Shown here: in pieces, positions 27,996 through 36,787 of the stretch
How positions within the stretch are numbered: position 1 is the stretch's first letter
How the letters are laid out: each line of letters opens with the position of its first letter
Assembly: GCA_910586945.1 (NCBI GenBank)
Contig: CAJULO010000003.1
Span: 97,540-161,539 of the forward strand
Reading direction: 5' to 3'
Source: an uncultured Christensenellaceae bacterium
GTDB lineage: Bacteria > Bacillota > Clostridia > Christensenellales > Borkfalkiaceae
DNA length: 64,000 nucleotides
Notes under the pieces: model-generated
What the model was told of the DNA's origin: nothing
The model's database searches: none
Seen by the model: only the letters and a program-made list of their open reading frames with translations
Program-made: the position numbers and the translations under genes

Positions 27996-30818
27996 TTATG
28001 CATTGCTTAATAGTGGTTTTAAAAATTTTCCAGTATAACTTTCTTTACAATTCGCTACCTCTTCTGGAGTTCCACTCACTACAATTTCTCCACCACCACT
28101 ACCTCCTTCTTTCCCTAAGTCAAGAATATAGTCTGCAATTTTAATGACATCTAAATTATGCTCAATGACAACAACAGTATTTCCCGTTTGCCGCAATTTC
28201 TGTAGTATTGTTATCAATTTATGCACATCGTATGTGTGCAGTCCTGTTGTTGGTTCATCTAGAATATAAATTGTCTTTCCCGTCGAGCGTTTAGAAAGTT
28301 CGGTTGCAAGTTTAACGCGTTGTGCTTCACCGCCAGATAAAGTAGTGGCACTCTGTCCCAATTTTATATATCCTAAACCAACCTCCTCAATTGTCTTCAA
28401 CTTATTATATATAGATGGAATATTTTCAAAAAATTGACATGCTTCTTCTATTGTCATATCTAAAACTTGTGCAATATTTTTACCTTTATATTGTACCTCA
28501 AGCGTTTCTCTATTGTATCTATTTCCATGACAAATCTCACAAGGCACAAATACATCTGGTAAAAAATGCATTTCTATCTTAATAATTCCATCCCCTTGAC
28601 AATGTTCACAGCGTCCCCCAGCGACATTAAAGGAAAATCTGCCAGCTTTATAGCCGCGCTCTCTTGCTTCTTGTGTTGCTGCAAATAATTCACGAATCAT
28701 AGTAAATACGCCTGTATAAGTAGCAGGGTTAGAGCGCGGAGTTCTACCAATTGGTGATTGGTCAATAGCAATAACTTTATCAAAATATTCCAAGCCACTA
28801 TACTCACCAAATTTGCCTAAGGTCTGTTTTGCACCATTGAGATGATTTGCTAAGATTGGATAAATTACTTCATTCACAAGTGAACTTTTCCCGCTACCAG
28901 ATACACCTGTAACAGCAGTTATTAAACCTACGGGTATTTTTGCAGTGATATGTTTTAAATTATTTTGATGACAATCAGTAACAACAAAATATCGACCATC
29001 TGAAAGAACGCGGGCGGTTGGTACTTCAATTTTTCTTCTACCAGATAGATAATCTCCTGTTAGAGAATTTTTCGCTTGCATAATGTCTTGCACGCTACCA
29101 TAAGCGACAATATTTCCACCATGCACTCCAGCTTTTGGACCTATATCCACAATCATATCCGCCGAACGAATGGTATCTTCATCATGCTCAACGACAATTA
29201 AAGTGTTTCCTAAATCACGCAAGCTGTGCAATGTTTGTAAAAGTTTTTCATTATCTCTCTGATGTAGTCCAATACTTGGTTCATCTAAGATATAGAGTAC
29301 TCCAGTAAGTCCGCTACCAATTTGTGTTGCTAATCGAATCCGTTGACTTTCTCCCCCAGAAAGCGTACCTGCCATTCTTGATAAATTGAGATAGCCCAGT
29401 CCTACATTGTGCAAAAATTGCAATCTTTCTACGATTTCCTTTAAAATGACATCTGCTATTAAATGTTCTGTCTTTGTCAGCTGTAATGTATGAAAAAAAG
29501 TAATTAAATCCGTTATGGAAAGTTCACACAGATAGGCAATATTTTTATCAGCAATTTTAATGCTAAGTGCCTCTTTTTTTAATCTCTGTCCTTTACATGT
29601 TTGGCAAGGCATTGTTGTAATATATCTCTCGATATCTGCTTTTACGCCATTACTTTCAGTATTTTGATATCGTCTTGTTAGAGCGTTGACAAAACCTTCC
29701 CATGCAACTTTATATGTTCCTTTAAAAGCTTGTGATTGATATTCTAAGTCTATTTTTTCGCCATTATTGCCGTACATCAATATATCCAAATCTTCTTTTG
29801 GTAAATCTTTTACAGGAATATTTTGGTCAATGTTATAATACTTGCAGACAGCATTGATATACATATCATTCGTCTTTTGACTTTCAATATTCCAACCACC
29901 AACTTTTATTGCTCCTTCAGCAAGTGTTTTCGTTTTATCTGGACAAAGTAAATTTTCATCGACAATCTGTCTATAGCCTATACCACTACATGTTGGACAA
30001 GCCCCATAAGGCGTATTGAAGGAAAACAATCTTGGCTCAATTTCTTCAATGGCAATATTACAGTCGGGACAAGCATATTTTGTTGAAAAAAGCACTTCCT
30101 TTTCATCATAACTTACAACAACAAGTCCACCTGCAAGTGCTAGTGCTTGTTCTAAACTATCGACAAGTCTTTTGCGTATATCATTGCGTAAAATTAAACG
30201 GTCAATAATGATATGAATTGTATGTTTATTGTTCTTTTCTAGTTTAATTTGCTCTTGCAAATCAAATATTTGACCATCAATTTTAACTCTTGCATATCCT
30301 GCCTTTTTATAACTATCAAGTTGTTTGAGATACTCTCCCTTTCTACCCCGCACCACTGGAGCTTCAATCATTAATTTTGTCCCTTCAGTCCATTCTAAAA
30401 TATGGTCTGCAATTTGGTCAATCGTCTGCCTTTCAATCTTTTTACCACATTTAGGACAATATGCCACCCCTATACGTGCAAATAGCAGACGCAGATAATC
30501 GTAAATTTCCGTTACCGTTCCGACAGTAGAACGAGGATTATGTGATGTCGTTTTTTGATCAATAGATATTGCAGGAGAAAGTCCTTCAATGCTTTCAACA
30601 TTTGGTTTTTCCATTTGGCCTAAAAATTGACGCGCATAGGCAGATAAACTTTCAACATAACGGCGTTGCCCTTCAGCAAAAATCGTTTGAAAGGCCAGTG
30701 TGGATTTACCGCTACCAGAAACTCCAGTAAAAACAACCAGTTGATTGCGTGGAATGTGTACATCAATGTTTTTTAAATTGTTTTCTTTAGCACCTTTAAC
30801 AAAAATTTCTTCTTTCAT
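27996..30818 (-). CDS. uvrA: Excinuclease ABC subunit A
   Basis: The 940-residue protein has two ABC ATPase modules: Walker A GVSGSGKST at about 32 and again GVSGSGKSS in the second half. Two LSGGE signatures are followed by RIRLA and RVKLA. Two zinc modules are present, CPKCGKKIE/CPDCN with CPTC, and CEHCQGDG...CEICHGNRY. UvrA dimers scan DNA for helix-distorting lesions and load UvrB. It follows uvrB by 11 bases in the same direction. Length is normal. Confidence 0.98.
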   Translation of the reverse strand: MKEEIFVKGAKENNLKNIDVHIPRNQLVVFTGVSGSGKSTLAFQTIFAEGQRRYVESLSAYARQFLGQMEKPNVESIEGLSPAISIDQKTTSHNPRSTVGTVTEIYDYLRLLFARIGVAYCPKCGKKIERQTIDQIADHILEWTEGTKLMIEAPVVRGRKGEYLKQLDSYKKAGYARVKIDGQIFDLQEQIKLEKNNKHTIHIIIDRLILRNDIRKRLVDSLEQALALAGGLVVVSYDEKEVLFSTKYACPDCNIAIEEIEPRLFSFNTPYGACPTCSGIGYRQIVDENLLCPDKTKTLAEGAIKVGGWNIESQKTNDMYINAVCKYYNIDQNIPVKDLPKEDLDILMYGNNGEKIDLEYQSQAFKGTYKVAWEGFVNALTRRYQNTESNGVKADIERYITTMPCQTCKGQRLKKEALSIKIADKNIAYLCELSITDLITFFHTLQLTKTEHLIADVILKEIVERLQFLHNVGLGYLNLSRMAGTLSGGESQRIRLATQIGSGLTGVLYILDEPSIGLHQRDNEKLLQTLHSLRDLGNTLIVVEHDEDTIRSADMIVDIGPKAGVHGGNIVAYGSVQDIMQAKNSLTGDYLSGRRKIEVPTARVLSDGRYFVVTDCHQNNLKHITAKIPVGLITAVTGVSGSGKSSLVNEVIYPILANHLNGAKQTLGKFGEYSGLEYFDKVIAIDQSPIGRTPRSNPATYTGVFTMIRELFAATQEARERGYKAGRFSFNVAGGRCEHCQGDGIIKIEMHFLPDVFVPCEICHGNRYNRETLEVQYKGKNIAQVLDMTIEEACQFFENIPSIYNKLKTIEEVGLGYIKLGQSATTLSGGEAQRVKLATELSKRSTGKTIYILDEPTTGLHTYDVHKLITILQKLRQTGNTVVVIEHNLDVIKIADYILDLGKEGGSGGGEIVVSGTPEEVANCKESYTGKFLKPLLSNA

Positions 30819-30829
30819 TTTAAACCTTT

Positions 30830-32794
30830 CTATTTTGATTTTTGTAATTTTTTCTTTAATAACGCTATTGCCTCTCGCATTTCTATTGCCTTTTCAAAAT
30901 CAAGTTGATTAGATGCAATTTTCATAAGTGCTTTTAGCTTTTCAATTTCCTGCGGAATATTTTCTTTCGTTATATCTTCAATAGCTTGCATGGATTTTTG
31001 ACGAATATGCAATGAACTATTTATCTCTTTTACAATTGTCTTCGGTATAATATGATGTTCTTTATTATAAAATTCTTGCAATGTACGCCGCCGAGATGTC
31101 TCATCCATTGCGCGTTGCATACTGCCTGTTATTGTATCTGCATACATAATAACGCGTCCATTTGCATTCCGTGCAGCCCGTCCAATTGTTTGTATTAAAG
31201 CGGTATCACTACGCAAAAACCCTTCTTTATCAGCATCAAGAATGGCAACAAGCTCCACCTCTGGCATATCAAGTCCTTCACGCAATAGATTGATTCCACA
31301 TAACACATCAAAATCTCCTGCACGCAAGGCTGTTACAATTTCAATACGCTCTAAAGTATCAATATCGCTATGCATATATTTTACTTTTATCCCTTTTGTC
31401 TTAAGATAATCTGTCAAACTCTCCGCCATTTTTTTTGTAAGCGTTGTAATTAGAACTCTTGCATTTTTTGCAATCGTCTTTTGTATTTCTACAAGCAAAT
31501 CATCAATCTGTCCTTCAATTTTGCGAACTTCAATTTTAGGGTCCAATAACCCTGTGGGACGAATGATTTGTTCAACATAATTTTCTCCACAACATTCTCT
31601 TTCATATGCTGCAGGCGTAGCGGATATATATACAAATTGATTGATTCTTTCTTCAAATTCCGGAAAAGTAAGTGGTCTATTGTCAAATGCAGAAGAAAGT
31701 CTAAAGCCATACTCCACCAAATTTTTCTTGCGGGATAAGTCGCCATGATACATTGCTCTAATTTGTGGCAATGTCATATGACTTTCATCAATAAATACAA
31801 TAAAGTCATCTGGAAAGTAGTCTAATAATGTAAATGGTGGGTCACCAATTTGTCTTCCATCAAAGTAGCGACTATAGTTTTCTATTCCGTTACAATAGCC
31901 AACTTCACGCATCATTTCAATATCATAGTTTGTTCTGCTTTCCAATCTCTGTGCTTCTAATAGTTTATTTTCATTTTTAAATTTTGCCACTTCATTTTGT
32001 AAATCTTCTTCAATTGTCCCTATTGCAGCATTTAATTTGACACCGCCTACTACATAATGGCTAGATGGAAAAATACAAATATGTTTTAAAGTCGTTATCA
32101 CTTTACCTGTAACCACTTCAATTTCACTTATCTTTTCAATCTCATCACCAAAAAACTCCACACGAATTGCAGTTTCACTCTGTCCAGCTGGAAAAATTTC
32201 AACAATATCTCCACGCACACGAAAACTTGAACGCGTAAAATCAATATCTTTTCTCTCGTATTGCAACTCTACCAGACGAGAAACTAATTTGTCTCTATCT
32301 AATATATCATTTGGACGCATAGAGATAGCAAGTTTAAAGTATTCTTCAGGAGCTCCTAAACCATATATACAAGAGACACTTGCAACGACAATAACATCTC
32401 TTCTCTCGCCTAAAGATGCCGTTGCAGAGTTTCGTAATTTATCAATTTCATCATTGATAGACATATCTTTTTCAATATATATATCTTTTGTTGGAATATA
32501 ACTTTCTGGTTGATAGTAGTCATAATAGGAAACAAAATATTCCACTCTATTATTTGGAAAAAATGTCCTTAACTCATTACAAAGTTGGGCAGCAAGCGTC
32601 TTATTATGTGCTATGACTAAAGTTGGTCTATTGATATTTTTGATAACATTTGCCATGGTAAATGTTTTACCACTGCCTGTAACACCTAATAAGAGTTGAC
32701 ATCTATTTCCATCTAAAATACTTTCTGTAAGTTTTTCAATGGCCTGTGGTTGATCCCCTGTAGGTTGGTATGCAGCATTTAATTCAAATTGCAT
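30830..32794 (-). CDS. uvrB: Excinuclease ABC subunit B
   Basis: The 654-residue helicase-like protein has Walker A GVTGSGKT at 37-44, the beta-hairpin region YDYYQPESYIP, helicase motif FIDESHMTLPQ, motif VI TIGRAARN and a C-terminal UVR coiled-coil (KLKALMKIASNQLDFEKAIEMR) that contacts UvrC. It verifies damage handed over by UvrA. It is the third gene of a unit headed by two membrane-tethered winged-helix proteins. No LexA-type GAAC-N4-GTTC site was noticed just upstream. Confidence 0.98.
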   Translation of the reverse strand: MQFELNAAYQPTGDQPQAIEKLTESILDGNRCQLLLGVTGSGKTFTMANVIKNINRPTLVIAHNKTLAAQLCNELRTFFPNNRVEYFVSYYDYYQPESYIPTKDIYIEKDMSINDEIDKLRNSATASLGERRDVIVVASVSCIYGLGAPEEYFKLAISMRPNDILDRDKLVSRLVELQYERKDIDFTRSSFRVRGDIVEIFPAGQSETAIRVEFFGDEIEKISEIEVVTGKVITTLKHICIFPSSHYVVGGVKLNAAIGTIEEDLQNEVAKFKNENKLLEAQRLESRTNYDIEMMREVGYCNGIENYSRYFDGRQIGDPPFTLLDYFPDDFIVFIDESHMTLPQIRAMYHGDLSRKKNLVEYGFRLSSAFDNRPLTFPEFEERINQFVYISATPAAYERECCGENYVEQIIRPTGLLDPKIEVRKIEGQIDDLLVEIQKTIAKNARVLITTLTKKMAESLTDYLKTKGIKVKYMHSDIDTLERIEIVTALRAGDFDVLCGINLLREGLDMPEVELVAILDADKEGFLRSDTALIQTIGRAARNANGRVIMYADTITGSMQRAMDETSRRRTLQEFYNKEHHIIPKTIVKEINSSLHIRQKSMQAIEDITKENIPQEIEKLKALMKIASNQLDFEKAIEMREAIALLKKKLQKSK

Positions 32795-32828
32795 TTCTAG
32801 CTCTCCATTTTCATCAAATTCATAGTAT

Positions 32829-33185
32829 TTACAATATTATGCGCATCAAAAGGCCAATAACTCCTGTTATTACCGCACTGCCTACAGCAATTGCTATTTT
32901 GAAAAGTAATTCGCGGCGTCTGCGTTGTACCATTCGCTCATAGGCATTCCCTTTAAAATGCATAGTTATTACATAGACAGGTTCACCCTTTCTCTCTAAA
33001 TGGATAATATCAAAATAATCATCTTTTTCCAATAAGGATAATACTTTTTCTACTTGTGCAATGGTATACTTTCTTTTATAAGGTAAAACACATAACAATT
33101 CATATGGACTCACTAAACAATTTTCTCTATCCTTGCAAATTTCATAGACAGCATGCATAACTTCATTTTCTATTTTACTTAACAT
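32829..33185 (-). CDS. Small winged-helix protein with C-terminal membrane anchor
   Basis: The first 85 of 118 residues look like a winged helix (MLSKIENEVMHAVYEICKD, YTIAQVEKVLSLLEKDDYFD, then a basic strand pair with VYVITMHFKG). An Arg-rich stretch (QRRRREL) and one C-terminal transmembrane helix of about 22 residues follow. The basic residues before the helix predict the wing domain in the cytoplasm. It resembles a conserved but uncharacterised clostridial protein family. It lies between a similarly built protein and uvrB. Confidence 0.7.
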   Translation of the reverse strand: MLSKIENEVMHAVYEICKDRENCLVSPYELLCVLPYKRKYTIAQVEKVLSLLEKDDYFDIIHLERKGEPVYVITMHFKGNAYERMVQRRRRELLFKIAIAVGSAVITGVIGLLMRIIL

Positions 33186-33191
33186 AATGCA

Positions 33192-33623
33192 TTACCTACG
33201 CGTTAGCACCACTATTAAAGTGATGATTCCGGCTAAAAATCCACCACTAAAACTTGCAATAAATTGAAATGCTAAATTTTTTAAATTTATTTTGTTTTGT
33301 CTTGTTTGTACTGCATTCGCTTGCTTGTCCATTGTACAATTTATATTGCTATTTTTTTCTGTGCTTTCCTTTTCTAACATTTTTGTTGCTTGTACTCTAC
33401 CCATTTGCAATAAATTTAAACAACAAGTTTCGTTATCTAGATACTTAATTGAAACATACCCGCAATCTTGCAATTGATGCAAAATATTCTTTAATTCAGA
33501 TTGTTGTATCATCACATTTTTTGGTAATAATTCATAAATTTCTTGTAATTCTAAAATAGTATAGCCATTTCCTACTTTTTCTTTTAGTATTTGCAAAATT
33601 TGAATTTGAATTGAACCTTCCAC
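33192..33623 (-). CDS. Winged-helix protein with linker and C-terminal membrane anchor
   Basis: About the first 75 of 143 residues form a helix-turn-helix-like unit (IQILQILKEKVGNGYTILEL, QSELKNILHQLQDCGYVSIK, then a wing-like CCLNLLQMGR). A polar linker rich in Asn/Gln/Lys and a single hydrophobic C-terminal helix (FIASFSGGFLAGIITLIVVL) follow. It uses a GTG start with GGGAG upstream. It has the same architecture as the next gene with little sequence identity, and it is the first gene of the unit leading into uvrBA. Function is unknown. Confidence 0.65.
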   Translation of the reverse strand: MEGSIQIQILQILKEKVGNGYTILELQEIYELLPKNVMIQQSELKNILHQLQDCGYVSIKYLDNETCCLNLLQMGRVQATKMLEKESTEKNSNINCTMDKQANAVQTRQNKINLKNLAFQFIASFSGGFLAGIITLIVVLTRR

Positions 33624-33661
33624 AGTATGCTCCCTTATTTACATTCTATTTATACAAGCAA

Positions 33662-33690
33662 ATTATAGCAAAATATTGCCAATTTTGCAA
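33662..33690 (-). promoter_or_regulatory. Promoter of the wH-wH-uvrB-uvrA unit
   Basis: On the minus strand TTGCAA (33685-33690) and TATAAT (33662-33667) are separated by 17 bases. They precede the GTG start at 33623 by about 40 bases. No palindromic LexA site overlaps it. Confidence 0.7.
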
Positions 33691-33718
33691 CTATTCATAC
33701 TTGTTTTATTTTACAAAA

Positions 33719-33747
33719 TAGAGAGATAGTTCTTCTCTATCTCTCTA
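33719..33747 (-). terminator. Probable terminator after the LMW phosphatase gene
   Basis: A perfect 11-base inverted repeat (TAGAGAGATAG and its complement) with a 7-base loop overlaps the stop codon of the phosphatase gene. Only a short U run (TTTTG) follows on the minus strand, so efficiency is uncertain. Confidence 0.55.
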
Positions 33748-34206
33748 AAATACATGTTGTTCTTTTAAATAATTTAAAAAGGCATAACATCCCTCTTCAA
33801 TATCATCATACGTGATAGAAAAATTACGCGTATACCAAGGGTCTGCAATATTGCGTGGTTTATTAGAAAAATCTAATAGTCTAGCAACTTTATGCTCGCT
33901 ATCTACACCACATATGCTTTCTATATCTTGTACATTTTTCTCTTCCATAGCTAGAATATAATCATACTGAATATAATCTTTTCTTTCTAATTGTCTACCA
34001 ACCTTACCATGACATACAATATAATGTTTATCTAATTCTTGCTGTGCTAATTCATAGACACAACGACCAATTTCAGCATCGGTCCCAGCAGATTCTATCA
34101 TAAATTTATCCTCTAAATGTGCATTATGTACAATTTCTTTAAAGATGAACTCCGCCATTGGTGAACGACAAATATTGCCTAAGCAGACAAATAAAATTTT
34201 AATCAT
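33745..34206 (-). CDS. Low-molecular-weight protein-tyrosine phosphatase
   Basis: The 153-residue LMW-PTP has the P-loop C8-L-G-N-I-C-R14-S-P-M-A-E at the N terminus and the general-acid Asp in ADPWYTR. Ile at the fifth P-loop position is typical of tyrosine-specific members. Such enzymes reverse tyrosine phosphorylation, often in capsule or stress control; no tyrosine kinase is in the window. It lies 22 bases after the queuosine-precursor transporter, probably on the same transcript. A second family member with a different P-loop is at 61.8-62.3 kb. Confidence 0.92.
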   Translation of the reverse strand: MIKILFVCLGNICRSPMAEFIFKEIVHNAHLEDKFMIESAGTDAEIGRCVYELAQQELDKHYIVCHGKVGRQLERKDYIQYDYILAMEEKNVQDIESICGVDSEHKVARLLDFSNKPRNIADPWYTRNFSITYDDIEEGCYAFLNYLKEQHVF

Positions 34207-34228
34207 AAAGTTTCTCCTAAAATATATA

Positions 34229-34975
34229 TTAAACTTCTCTAAATTGTTGCAAATAAAGTTCTCCTACATTTTCCTTTTTCCATTTTTTGCAGATATAAAA
34301 TCCCCATGGAGAAAAGATGATTTGACAAATCAACTCAAAGAGCATACCAAGTACAGCACTTGTAATACACTGTACAATTGACCATTGGAATAAGACATAA
34401 CTGACAACAAATGCAAAAATAATATTATCAACAAACTGTCCAATAGCACTAGATATATAACTCCTACTGATATATGCAACAAAGCTATCGGGTTTTGCTT
34501 TAAATATTTTTCCAATTCCCCAATTGCTGAAGTTGTTGACAATGGATGAAATGGCAATTGCAATACTACTACCAAATAATACATACCAATTGCCTGCAAA
34601 TACTCTATTAATAGCAGTATTTATTACTGAATTTGTCTCTCCATTTGTTTCAATTGCAGCTCCCCAACTTCCTGCAATATTGCTAATTGCAAAAAATAAA
34701 AGTGCAATAAATAGATTTATAAAAAGAGCTAAAATTGTCATTCTCGTTGCAGCTTTCGGACCAAAATGTTTTGTAACAATATCCATAGCTAAAAAGCCAA
34801 TCCAAGAGATGATAAAACCACAATCAAAGCCCATCCACCAAGGCAATGCAATACTTTTATTTGCCAACAAATTCATTATAACAATAGAAAGCACATAAAA
34901 ACTAAAGACAGTTGCAGGTAAGCTTTTTAACAATATTTTATACGCATATAGTTCTTTTTTTAGTTTTTGAATCAT
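34229..34975 (-). CDS. VUT-family queuosine-precursor transporter
   Basis: The 248-residue protein has five to six transmembrane helices. The VUT (YhhQ/QPTR) pattern is LLANKSI near the N terminus, MDIVTKHFGPKAATRM in the middle and AIGQFVDNIIFAFVVSY late, where the polar residues lie in a membrane helix. Known members import 7-deazaguanine precursors of queuosine such as preQ0 or preQ1. The start at 34975 (MIQKLKKEL) has GGAG five bases upstream. A longer frame from 35017 runs through the riboswitch and should be discarded. The preQ1-I riboswitch directly upstream independently supports the substrate. Confidence 0.9.
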   Translation of the reverse strand: MIQKLKKELYAYKILLKSLPATVFSFYVLSIVIMNLLANKSIALPWWMGFDCGFIISWIGFLAMDIVTKHFGPKAATRMTILALFINLFIALLFFAISNIAGSWGAAIETNGETNSVINTAINRVFAGNWYVLFGSSIAIAISSIVNNFSNWGIGKIFKAKPDSFVAYISRSYISSAIGQFVDNIIFAFVVSYVLFQWSIVQCITSAVLGMLFELICQIIFSPWGFYICKKWKKENVGELYLQQFREV

Positions 34976-34980
34976 AATAA

Positions 34981-35019
34981 CTCCTTGTTTTTTATTAGAT
35001 GGTTTGGCAAGGAACATCT
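34981..35019 (-). promoter_or_regulatory. PreQ1-I riboswitch
   Basis: Read on the minus strand, the leader begins with P1 5' arm AGATG (35019-35015). A loop TTCCTTGCCAAAC follows, then the P1 3' arm CATCT (35001-34997). Next is the A-rich tail AATAAAAAA and CAAGG (34987-34983). CCTTG in the loop can pair with CAAGG in the tail to form the H-type pseudoknot, and that tail contains the Shine-Dalgarno GGAG. This is the preQ1 class I layout, including the UUC start of the loop and the A-rich third strand. Ligand binding would hide the ribosome site and repress translation of the transporter. Confidence 0.88.
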
Positions 35020-35026
35020 TGTAATA

Positions 35027-35056
35027 ATTTTATCTTATTTTACAAAATTTTGTCAA
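35027..35056 (-). promoter_or_regulatory. Promoter of the riboswitch-transporter-phosphatase unit
   Basis: On the minus strand TTGACA (35051-35056) and TAAAAT (35027-35032) are spaced by 18 bases. The predicted start, about 35020, coincides with the first base of the riboswitch P1 stem. Confidence 0.75.
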
Positions 35057-35094
35057 GGGATTCATAAAAAATTATATAAATTAGCGGAAAATAA

Positions 35095-35123
35095 TTGACA
35101 AAGATTTCTGAATGTGTTATGAT
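35095..35123 (+). promoter_or_regulatory. Promoter of tRNA-Ser
   Basis: TTGACA (35095-35100) and TATGAT (35118-35123) are spaced by 17 bases. Transcription would begin about seven bases before the mature tRNA 5' end. Confidence 0.8.
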
Positions 35124-35136
35124 AAAATAGTGAATT

Positions 35137-35224
35137 GCGGAGATGGCAGAGTGGTCGAATGCGGCGGTCTTGAAAACCGTTGAGGTGAAAGTCTCCGGGG
35201 GTTCGAATCCCTCTCTCCGCGCCA
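35137..35224 (+). tRNA. tRNA-Ser (UGA anticodon)
   Basis: The acceptor stem GCGGAGA (35137-35143) pairs with TCTCCGC (35214-35220), followed by discriminator G and an encoded CCA. The anticodon loop CTTGAAA gives anticodon TGA, which reads UCA-family serine codons. A long variable arm (TTGAGGTGAAAGTCTC region) marks a class II tRNA. The T loop GGTTCGAATCC is normal. Confidence 0.97.
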
Positions 35225-35282
35225 AATCTTTAAAATTTGAACATTTATAGTAATAGACTTTATATTTTTATTGTCTGCTTAT

Positions 35283-35316
35283 AAAAAAAGAGAGTAATAG
35301 ATACTCTCTTTTTTTA
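35283..35316. terminator. Bidirectional terminator between tRNA-Ser and the small ORF
   Basis: AAAAAAAGAGAGTA, the loop ATAG with its flanking A, and TACTCTCTTTTTTT form a strong stem with A and T flanks, so it can stop transcription from either side. Confidence 0.85.
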
Positions 35317-35341
35317 TGCCTTTTAATATTAAATTTAAATA

Positions 35342-35464
35342 TTATAAAAATTGATCAATATATAATTTTAATATTAATTTTTGATATTCATTTAATCGAT
35401 AATTTAAATCAACGAATAATTTTATAATATCTTTATTTGAATATTGTAAATTATTATTTTTCAC
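35342..35464 (-). CDS. Small 40-residue ORF with strong ribosome site, unknown
   Basis: A GTG-initiated frame of 40 codons begins nine bases after AAGGAGG (35474-35480) and ends just before a terminator. The product is Asn/Lys/Tyr/Leu-rich, with an amphipathic helix-like C-terminal part (NEYQKLILKLYIDQFL). A TTGACA lies at 35519-35524 on the minus strand but no good -10 box follows at 17 bases. I recognise no family. The ribosome site and terminator are the only support for expression. It sits in the decayed region between tRNA-Ser and pgi. Confidence 0.4.
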   Translation of the reverse strand: MKNNNLQYSNKDIIKLFVDLNYRLNEYQKLILKLYIDQFL

Positions 35465-35703
35465 TATTTTTTACCTCCTTTTTGTAATTTATTTTATTTT
35501 GAAATATAAATTGAATATTGTCAAGAATTAAAGTATCAAAATTTGATATGTTTATAAAAAATGATATATTACATATCATTGAATAAGTTTATTTCAATAA
35601 TAAAAATTAAAATTGAATAATAATAAAATATTTATAATTTTATTTAAATGACCCAAAATATTTTAAACATTGTTTTGCATCTTCTATGCTTATTCAATAT
35701 TTC

Positions 35704-36525
35704 TTATTGATCTGTAGAAATATAGTTAAAATTAATCTTATCTGCATTTAATATCTCAAATAGATTACCAATTTTGGAAAAATAAAAGCATACTGGACAT
35801 GTAATATCTGTATCTAGAGGATGATATTCTTCATTTTGATTTGTTAAAGTATAAAAATTACCTCCTTTACCATCCTTTTGGTATATACTTATTTCACTGA
35901 ATTTAATTTTTTCCTAGTGATAAAAATTGAAAAAATTTTTCTACTTTATTTACCCAATCTTTAAGCGTCAAAATATCTTGTGCTGATTTAAATTCCATTG
36001 CAAAACATGAATAAAATTCCCCTAAAGATTTATCATCGTCTTCTAGAACTCTTTTTAGCTTTAAAATATCAAATACACATTTTATTTTAATATTACTATA
36101 TTTACTGTAAAAGAAAAATTACATTTAGGATCCCTTTGCTGGTGAGTTGCTGGTGAATATAATAAATTAATAATAGCCCCCTTTAAATACAATCTTAGTA
36201 AATTTATCAGTAGGTAAATTCAAATATCTTGACTTAAAAAAATATCGAGACGAACATATATTTCATATATTATTGGAAAAGCACAACAAGCCAAATCCCA
36301 TAAACAATCAAAGACTACAACATTACCGCTAGTCCCATAATTTGTATGTATACAAGGAGTAAAACTTGGTATATTAGTAATACATCTTGGTTGATTAATT
36401 TTGTTTAAAGAATGATTATTAATTGTTCTCCATCAAAATAATAACTAGCTTTTTCTTTCAATATATTTTTTCAGTATTATCTTCTATATATTTATACAAT
36501 CTATATAACCACAAAACTTATCCAT
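35704..36525 (-). pseudogene. Decayed gene, possibly an ApeA-like (HEPN-associated) N-terminal domain
   Basis: A ribosome site GGAGAG stands five bases before an ATG at 36525 (MDKFCGYIDCINI), and the frame stops after 13 codons. Coding-like segments then continue in different frames on the same strand: SYYFDGEQL; PSFTPCIHTNYGTSGNVVVF; YLNLPTDKFTKIVFKG; INLLYSPA; EFKSAQDILTLKDWVNKV with FFQFLSLGKN (ends 35903); and a last piece with CPVCFYFSKIGNLFEIL (ends 35704). At least five frameshifts or stops separate them. The FKG...LLYSPA and FFQFLSL patterns recall the N-terminal domain of ApeA-type HEPN defence proteins, but this is tentative. The flanking 36526-36787 is AT-rich with no gene. Confidence 0.5.
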
Positions 36526-36787
36526 TTTAACTCTCCTAGCTTTTATATTATTTAACTATGCCACTTTATAAAATAGTTAATTGCTGCATATACCCAAGCA
36601 AATAAAAATTATACTATACTTTACAAACAGGTATACACAAATTTATACTATATTTTCAATTTTGTTTAAATTGAATAATAAATTTTAAAAAATAACTCAA
36701 TTTTCTAGTGAATCAGTTTATGATAGCATATAAGAGATAAAAAACAAGTTTCCAAATTTATAGCAATTATCTAATAAAACAAATAGT

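Noticed and set aside
34976..35017. Longer N terminus for the VUT transporter
   Set aside because: These codons are the preQ1-I riboswitch and its pseudoknot; the ATG at 34975 has the GGAG site at the right distance.
35040..35225. 61-codon minus-strand ORF containing the residues ARREGFEPP
   Set aside because: It is the antisense reading of tRNA-Ser, a well-known source of false protein calls. It has no ribosome site and covers the tRNA promoter.
35519..35524. TTGACA as a promoter for the 40-codon ORF
   Set aside because: No acceptable -10 hexamer occurs 16-18 bases downstream, so I did not list a promoter.
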